Shown: piece after piece, positions 58,351 to 64,000 of the stretch | How positions within the stretch are numbered: position 1 is the stretch's first letter | Layout of the letters: the number at the start of each line of letters is the position of its first letter | NCBI GenBank assembly: GCA_019309485.1 | Contig: JAFDGC010000007.1 | Coordinates: 43,309-107,308, forward strand | Reading direction: 5' to 3' | Origin: Deltaproteobacteria bacterium | GTDB taxonomy: Bacteria > Desulfobacterota > Desulfobacteria > Desulfobacterales > UBA2156 | DNA: 64,000 bases | Made by a program: the position numbers and the translations under genes | The notes under the pieces: generated by a model | The model's database searches: none | What the model saw: the letters and a program-made list of their open reading frames with translations, nothing else | Told to the model about the DNA's origin: nothing

Positions 58351-58615
58351 TTTTGATTAATTTTTTAATCAAAATAAATTTTTGAAAAAAAATGTAAGCG
58401 AAACTAGCAAGAAGCGATTTTCAAGTCAAGGCCAAACTGTAAAAACCCGGACCTAAAAAACGGGTGCCCGGGCGGGGCTCCATCTTTTTTGGGGCGGAAT
58501 TTCCTCGTGAAAATCCTTGTCATCAGGTATCGTCCATGATAAAGGGGAAGGCCGTGATTTTTGGGCCCTGCCCGGAACAACCCGTAACATGATGCGTAAA
58601 GGAGGAGGGACGTCG
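58351..58615. other. Leader region before the 58616 gene, nothing defined
   Basis: AT-rich near 58351-58430 then GC-rich. It should hold the promoter of the membrane-anchored protein gene, but I could not assign -35/-10 boxes. A T-rich run at 58364-58390 is the only notable feature. Confidence 0.35.
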
Positions 58616-59110
58616 ATGAACGATACCCAGAAAAGCACCGTCCTCGCACTGGCGATACTCCTGGCCATTTTTTTGCAGGTTTTTTTCGTTTTTGCCGACC
58701 AGGCGGACACTCCCGGCCGGGTGGCGACCGAGTTTGCAAAGGCATACTACCGGTTGGATCCGTCCATGAAGGCGTTTCTGTGCAGTGAGGTCAAGGAGGA
58801 GGCGGAAACGGATCCGGTCGATGAACTCCTTTACACGGCCGCCGAGGAAGCACGGCAACGGGGATTCGAGCCTAGTTATATGCGCAGCACCCTCCTCCAC
58901 GTGGAAACCCACACCACCTATACGGATGACGATACCGCCGTGGTTCGGCTCACCGGGGCCTACAAGCGCTTGATCCATCCGGTCTTTACCTGGGTGGCCC
59001 GAATCTTTTTCCTGGGCGAAACCTACCATTTGGACAGGACATTCCACGTCACCCGGGAAGACGGCCAGTGGAAAATCTGCGAAACAGCGCTCCCTCCGCC
59101 CGCCGTTTAA
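58616..59110 (+). CDS. Membrane-anchored protein of unknown function, NTF2-like fold possible
   Basis: A 164-residue protein. The start at 58616 follows AAAGGAGGAGGG, one of the strongest ribosome sites in the window. It begins with an anchor or signal (STVLALAILLAIFLQVFFVFA) and continues with a soluble domain rich in charged residues (DQADTPGRVATEFAKAYYRL, VETHTTYTDDDTAVVRLTGAY, VTREDGQWKICETAL). The pattern of an early helix, then a beta-sheet ending in W-K-I-C, resembles NTF2-like/lumazine-binding lipoprotein-type domains. Function unknown. It stands alone. Confidence 0.7.
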   Translation: MNDTQKSTVLALAILLAIFLQVFFVFADQADTPGRVATEFAKAYYRLDPSMKAFLCSEVKEEAETDPVDELLYTAAEEARQRGFEPSYMRSTLLHVETHTTYTDDDTAVVRLTGAYKRLIHPVFTWVARIFFLGETYHLDRTFHVTREDGQWKICETALPPPAV

Positions 59111-59193
59111 CCCCTTCGGAGAGCCGGTAGACCCGCCAGGAAAGGGCCTGTCCGGGCGCAGCGGTTCAACGACAAGGTCTTTTCCGTCCTCCG

Positions 59194-59305
59194 TGAACCG
59201 CAACAGCGAGCGCGTTCCCCGCAGGTTCTGCCTGACGGCAGTGCTTCGCGGGTTGAAGCGAAGCAGAAATCCCGCCTTGCGGGGCTGCGGGGAGGCTTCA
59301 ATCCC
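59194..59305 (+). repeat. Dispersed structured repeat, family B, copy 4 (full length)
   Basis: The 112-bp copy GAACCGCAACAGCGAGCGCG...GGGAGGCTTCAA contains paired blocks: CCCCGCAG with CTGCGGGG, GCTTCGC with GCGAAGC, and CCCGC with GCGGG. It ends 1 bp before the start codon of the HD-domain gene at 59306, so it would sit over that gene's ribosome site. Confidence 0.85.
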
Positions 59306-60082
59306 ATGGATTTGGTGTATTCTCAGATTCGGCGCCACGCCAAAGAAATCATCTCCCGGCATTCCCAGCCGGAGTTTTACCGCCGTTGTCCGCAAGCCAA
59401 CCGGTTGTCCAAAAAGATCTTTGAAACCGATCCGGTCGTCCTGCAACTCCTCGATTACATCACCCCCCACCTGGAAAACGATTTCGGCCACGGGATGGAA
59501 CACGCCGAAAAAGTTTCCCTGGACGCCGGCGCCCTGATGATCATCGAAGGGGATAAAAGCGGACATCCCGAGCCGAAAATCCGTCGCAACACCCGGCTGG
59601 TGCAATGTGCGGGCCTGCTCCACGACGTCAAACGCAAAGAACGGGATCATGCGGAAAAAGGCGCGCTTTACGCCCAGAAGACCTTGAAGCACTTTCCTTT
59701 CTCGCGGGGAGAGATCACAAAGATCTGCATGGCGATCCGCAGTCATGAAGCCTTCAAGAAAAGACCGCGTATCGAAGATCCGGAGGCGCTTTTGGTGGCG
59801 GACTGCCTGTACGACGGGGATAAGTTTCGGTGGGGACCCGATAATTTTTTAAATACCATCTGGGATATGGTGTCCTTTTACCAGACCCCGCTTCCCCGTT
59901 TCATCGATTATTTTCCCAAAGGCATGGAAGGGCTGGTAAAGATCCGGGACACCTTTCGGACCCCGACCGGAAAAAAGTACGGCCCCCAATTCATCGATAT
60001 CGGGATTTCCATCGGAAATGAACTCTACCGGGTGATTTGCTCCGAGTACGGCCGGTTTTGTTTTCAGGACTCATCCCGGTAA
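59306..60082 (+). CDS. HD-domain phosphohydrolase
   Basis: A 258-residue soluble protein with an HD metal site: DFGHGMEHAEKVSLDAG (about residues 60-76), then LLHDVKRKERDHAEKGA (about 104-120) and HEAF near 147. Unlike the HDOD type, no paired domains are seen. HD proteins hydrolyse nucleotides or phosphodiesters; a substrate cannot be assigned. Its start codon lies right at the end of repeat B, so its leader is formed by that repeat. It is convergent with the methyltransferase gene at 60132. Confidence 0.82.
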   Translation: MDLVYSQIRRHAKEIISRHSQPEFYRRCPQANRLSKKIFETDPVVLQLLDYITPHLENDFGHGMEHAEKVSLDAGALMIIEGDKSGHPEPKIRRNTRLVQCAGLLHDVKRKERDHAEKGALYAQKTLKHFPFSRGEITKICMAIRSHEAFKKRPRIEDPEALLVADCLYDGDKFRWGPDNFLNTIWDMVSFYQTPLPRFIDYFPKGMEGLVKIRDTFRTPTGKKYGPQFIDIGISIGNELYRVICSEYGRFCFQDSSR

Positions 60083-60131
60083 AACCCTCTCCCCCCCGGA
60101 ATCGGTTCCCGGCTTTTTCACTTCGAAGCAG

Positions 60132-60749
60132 CTAAATCCCCTCTGCTTCCAACCGGAACAGGTGTTCCCGTATACCATTTCGATAAATAAACGATTTAAG
60201 GGAGGAAAAAGCGGGCATGAGGTCCAAAATCTCCCGGTTCTGCCGCCGGTGGACCGGAAGGTGGGGGAAGGAAATCGCTCTGGGTTCCAGCTGAAAGTCC
60301 TCCTGAACGGCAAAAGCGACAAAGGGGCCCTGGGGGCTGTGAAGGTCCCGGGAAAGGAGCATGACCAGCCCGCGGGGCCGGGTCCATCCTTGTATGACCG
60401 CCGCCAGGGCCCGGGCCTGGTCCGTGTCCAAGTGGTCCAGCAGATCCCACATGAGGATGCCGTCAAAATGTGCCTGGGGATAATCCAAAGTCCGCCAGGC
60501 GTCCTCCGGGGGACGGTTTTGCTCCCGGGCCCGATTCAACCGGGAAAAGAGATCACAGACGAATAATCGGGGGACACGACGGGAAAAAAAAGCGATATTG
60601 GCACCCAGAATGGGCCCCAGATCGAGGAAACGGATCCCCCTTTGTTGATCCAACCGCTCTAAAAAAAGCGGGAGGATCTTGCTGATGTAGCCGGATGGTT
60701 CGATACCGGCCGGATCGTCCATCGGGCGTTTGCCTTCAGGCAGGCTCAA
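60132..60749 (-). CDS. Class I SAM-dependent methyltransferase-like protein
   Basis: A 205-residue protein. FLDLGPILGANIAFFSRR (about residues 40-57) is a degenerate SAM-binding motif I (usual DxGxGxG), followed by LFVCDLFSRLN (motif with Asp) and DGILMWDLLDHLD. The glycines are reduced, so SAM binding may be weak or lost. Its start overlaps the bactofilin stop by 4 nt (ATGA), so the two are translated together. Target unknown. Confidence 0.7.
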   Translation of the reverse strand: MSLPEGKRPMDDPAGIEPSGYISKILPLFLERLDQQRGIRFLDLGPILGANIAFFSRRVPRLFVCDLFSRLNRAREQNRPPEDAWRTLDYPQAHFDGILMWDLLDHLDTDQARALAAVIQGWTRPRGLVMLLSRDLHSPQGPFVAFAVQEDFQLEPRAISFPHLPVHRRQNREILDLMPAFSSLKSFIYRNGIREHLFRLEAEGI

Positions 60750-61255
60750 CTGGCTTTGCCGGCAGCCACCGAGGGGGGAATCGGGGGCTTGGTCTCCTCC
60801 CGGGCTTTTCCGATGGCCGGAACCGGCTGCTTTTTGGTCTCCTTTTCCAGTTCGATGACGGCCTTCAGATACGCCCCGTCTTCCACCGAAATGCTCTTGG
60901 CCTTGATTTCGCCGGAAAAATCGGCCTCTTTGGTGATTTTCACCTTTCCGGAGGCCATGATGTTCCCGACCAGCTGGCCGCTGATGGTGACGTTGTCGGC
61001 ATGGATCTCCCCTTCCACCCGGCCCTTGGATCCCACTGTGACCTGGTGTTTTTCCAGGGCGATCTTTCCCTTCATGGCCCCTTCGATGACCAGGTTTTCA
61101 TGGCCCCGGATATCCCCTTCGATGGTGATCTGTTCGCCGATGATGGTTTTTCCTTCCCTGCCCGCTACTGGGACCGTGGCCGGCTTGTCTTCCGTTTTTC
61201 CCATTGCGGACTCGGCGCCTTCTTCGGGCTTTAAGGCCTTTTTCCTGTCAAACAT
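60746..61255 (-). CDS. Bactofilin
   Basis: A 169-residue cytoskeletal protein. ATG 61255 follows AAAGGGGG. Residues 35-140 form the polymerising beta-helix (IIGEQITIEGDIRGHENLVIEG, GRVEGEIHADNVTISGQLVG, KITKEADFSGEIKAKSISVEDGAYLK), flanked by flexible charged tails. Bactofilins polymerise without nucleotide and position envelope enzymes or polar machinery. It is coupled to the downstream methyltransferase-like gene. Confident family assignment. Confidence 0.92.
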   Translation of the reverse strand: MFDRKKALKPEEGAESAMGKTEDKPATVPVAGREGKTIIGEQITIEGDIRGHENLVIEGAMKGKIALEKHQVTVGSKGRVEGEIHADNVTISGQLVGNIMASGKVKITKEADFSGEIKAKSISVEDGAYLKAVIELEKETKKQPVPAIGKAREETKPPIPPSVAAGKAS

Positions 61256-61578
61256 GGAAACCCCCTTTGCTGTGAAAATGACGGATCCCGTGGACACGTT
61301 CTTTCCGGCGTCCGGAAAGGATTACAGGTCGTTTCTCCGCCTTCATATCAAGCGGCTTACGCGTTGTAAAGCCAGGTGCGCCGCTTTCCCGGAAACACCC
61401 CGGCGGTGCCCTGCACCACACCCGTTTGCGCCGGGGTTTGACAAAAGGCGGAATTCTGGTATGGTGGTCTGAATTTCATTCTCGTTGGGTTGATGGTTTC
61501 TGTGGAACCCTCCCACTCCGAAGCGCGGGTGCCTTTGATGCGGTATCCTGCCTGCCATTGAAAATCAATGACTTTTTG
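61256..61578. other. Divergent intergenic region, nothing defined
   Basis: About 320 bp between the bactofilin and MscS-family genes. The MscS frame stays open upstream to about 61426 but lacks homology there. No RNA gene, hairpin repeat or clear promoter was recognised. Confidence 0.35.
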
Positions 61579-62637
61579 ATGCTGAAACAACGCTTTTATC
61601 ACAACATGGTTTCGGACTGGCTCCTGGCACTGGCCACGGCCGTCTTCGTCTTTTTGATCGTCCGCGCCGGCCTCGCCCTGATCCGGCGCCGTGTCCGCGT
61701 TCTGGAAGACGGCACCGCCGCCAAGTGGAACGGGATCGTTCCGGAGCTGATGGACAAGATCAGCCCCACCGTTTTATTGGTCTTTTCCCTTTATTTCGGA
61801 ACCAAATGGCTGGAGTTGCCCCGATTCGCCGGAAGTATCGTCAACAAGGCCGCACTCCTTGCCCTGCTGCTTCAGTTCGCTCTTTTAGGATCCGCCGGGA
61901 TCCGATTCTGGACCCGGTATTACCGCCGGCAAAAACTGGATGTGGACGCGGACGTGGTGACCACCATTACCTCCGTGGGGTTTGTGCTGCGCATCCTCGT
62001 GTGGGTGATCGTCCTGTTGATCGCCCTGGACAATCTGGGCATCAACGTGACCACACTGGTGGCCAGCCTGGGGATCGGCGGCATCGCCGTCGCCCTGGCG
62101 GTGCAAAACATCCTGGGGGATCTGTTTGCTTCCTTTTCCATTGTCCTGGACAAGCCCTTCGTCATCGGGGACTTCATCATCGTGGACACCTTCATGGGAA
62201 CCGTGGAGTACATCGGCCTGAAGACCACACGAATCCGGAGCCTTTCCGGCGAACTCCTCATCTTCTCCAACACGGACCTTCTCAGAAGCCGCATCCGCAA
62301 TTTCAAACAGATGCATGAGCGCCGGGTCGTTTTCACCATCGGTGTCACCTACGAGACGCCCTACGAAAAACTCACGGCTATTCCGACAATGATCCAAAAG
62401 GCCGTGGAAGCCCATGAACTGGCGCGCTTCGACCGGGCTCATTTCAAGGGCTACGGGCCCCATTCCCTCGACTTCGAAGCCGTTTACTGGATCGGCTCCC
62501 CGGATTACACCCTTTACATGGATATCCAGCAGGCCATCAATCTCGATCTTTTCCGGGAGTTCGAAAAAGAAGGGATTCAATTCGCCTATCCCACCCAGAC
62601 CCTTTACATTAAAAACCCGTCCCCCGAATCCCCCTGA
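61579..62637 (+). CDS. Small-conductance mechanosensitive channel (MscS family)
   Basis: A 352-residue membrane protein. Four or so hydrophobic helices precede the pore helix and its Gly/Ala pattern (NLGINVTTLVASLGIGGIAVALAVQNILGDLFASFSIVLDKPF), which is the MscS TM3 signature. The beta domain (GTVEYIGLKTTRIRSLSGELLIFSNTDL) and C-terminal alpha/beta domain follow. It opens under membrane tension and protects against osmotic shock. The start at 61579 is the first Met before the first helix, with no strong ribosome site; upstream or downstream starts are possible. Confidence 0.88.
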   Translation: MLKQRFYHNMVSDWLLALATAVFVFLIVRAGLALIRRRVRVLEDGTAAKWNGIVPELMDKISPTVLLVFSLYFGTKWLELPRFAGSIVNKAALLALLLQFALLGSAGIRFWTRYYRRQKLDVDADVVTTITSVGFVLRILVWVIVLLIALDNLGINVTTLVASLGIGGIAVALAVQNILGDLFASFSIVLDKPFVIGDFIIVDTFMGTVEYIGLKTTRIRSLSGELLIFSNTDLLRSRIRNFKQMHERRVVFTIGVTYETPYEKLTAIPTMIQKAVEAHELARFDRAHFKGYGPHSLDFEAVYWIGSPDYTLYMDIQQAINLDLFREFEKEGIQFAYPTQTLYIKNPSPESP

Positions 62638-62639
62638 CA

Positions 62640-63948
<1,309 letters not shown>

Positions 63949-64000
63949 AAACGTTATTTTTCTTTTATTGCTTTCAAACACCCCCCTGTCCTAAAGAAAA

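Overview
The window is about 64 kb of gene-dense, moderately GC-rich bacterial chromosome. The gene set points to an anaerobic, sulfate-reducing Desulfobacterota (former Deltaproteobacteria): a complete Tmc transmembrane redox complex (tetraheme cytochrome c3, HdrD-like Fe-S protein, cytochrome b, TmcD), a small siroheme sulfite reductase-like protein, an anaerobic ribonucleotide reductase with activase, propionyl-CoA synthetase and selenium genes (selA, selD, yedF). I cannot name the genus from sequence alone.

Layout. 0-3 kb: a Crp/Fnr regulator, an HD-domain protein, a ferredoxin-like protein and the siroheme protein. 3-5 kb: a decayed patch with an RND-pump remnant, a frameshifted IS630-type transposase and the first 28 codons of tadA joined to an IS1634-type transposase tail. 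5-13 kb: a DMT exporter, a 1050-residue hybrid sensor kinase, an oligopeptide-type binding protein and an ABC-F ATPase. 13-14.6 kb: a Lys/Ala-rich histone-like protein and a secreted metallo-beta-lactamase-fold protein. 14.6-21 kb: a GntR/FadR-controlled cluster of TctCBA transporter, an unusual glutaredoxin/NrdG-like fusion and an arylsulfotransferase-like protein. 21-31 kb: FKBP isomerase, tetrapyrrole genes (fmdB-like, hemC, cobA-hemD) and the coupled run selA-TPR-gmhA-unknown, then a lipid kinase and pyrF. 31-36 kb: two PilT-type ATPases, DivIVA, YggT. 36-41 kb: proC, ccdA, thioredoxin, Nudix and a ChaN lipoprotein. 41-49 kb: nrdD/nrdG, prpE, yedF, selD and a DMT exporter. 49-58 kb: a putA-type proline dehydrogenase and the tmc operon with a response regulator and a candidate regulator. 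58-64 kb: an HD protein, a methyltransferase with bactofilin, an MscS channel, a broken ABC ATPase and leuB.

Main points. selD is itself a selenoprotein gene with an in-frame TGA, so ordinary ORF calling loses its first 33 codons. The nrdD product has Pro where the glycyl-radical Gly is expected, although its activase and two NrdR-like operator boxes are present. tadA is cut after 28 codons by an IS. The Tct/arylsulfotransferase/glutaredoxin-NrdG-like cluster is the best candidate for an undescribed system. At least three dispersed structured repeat families plus one 208-bp palindromic MITE-like element occupy the intergenic spaces. No tRNA, rRNA or CRISPR array was recognised. All family assignments come from reading motifs; no database search was run.
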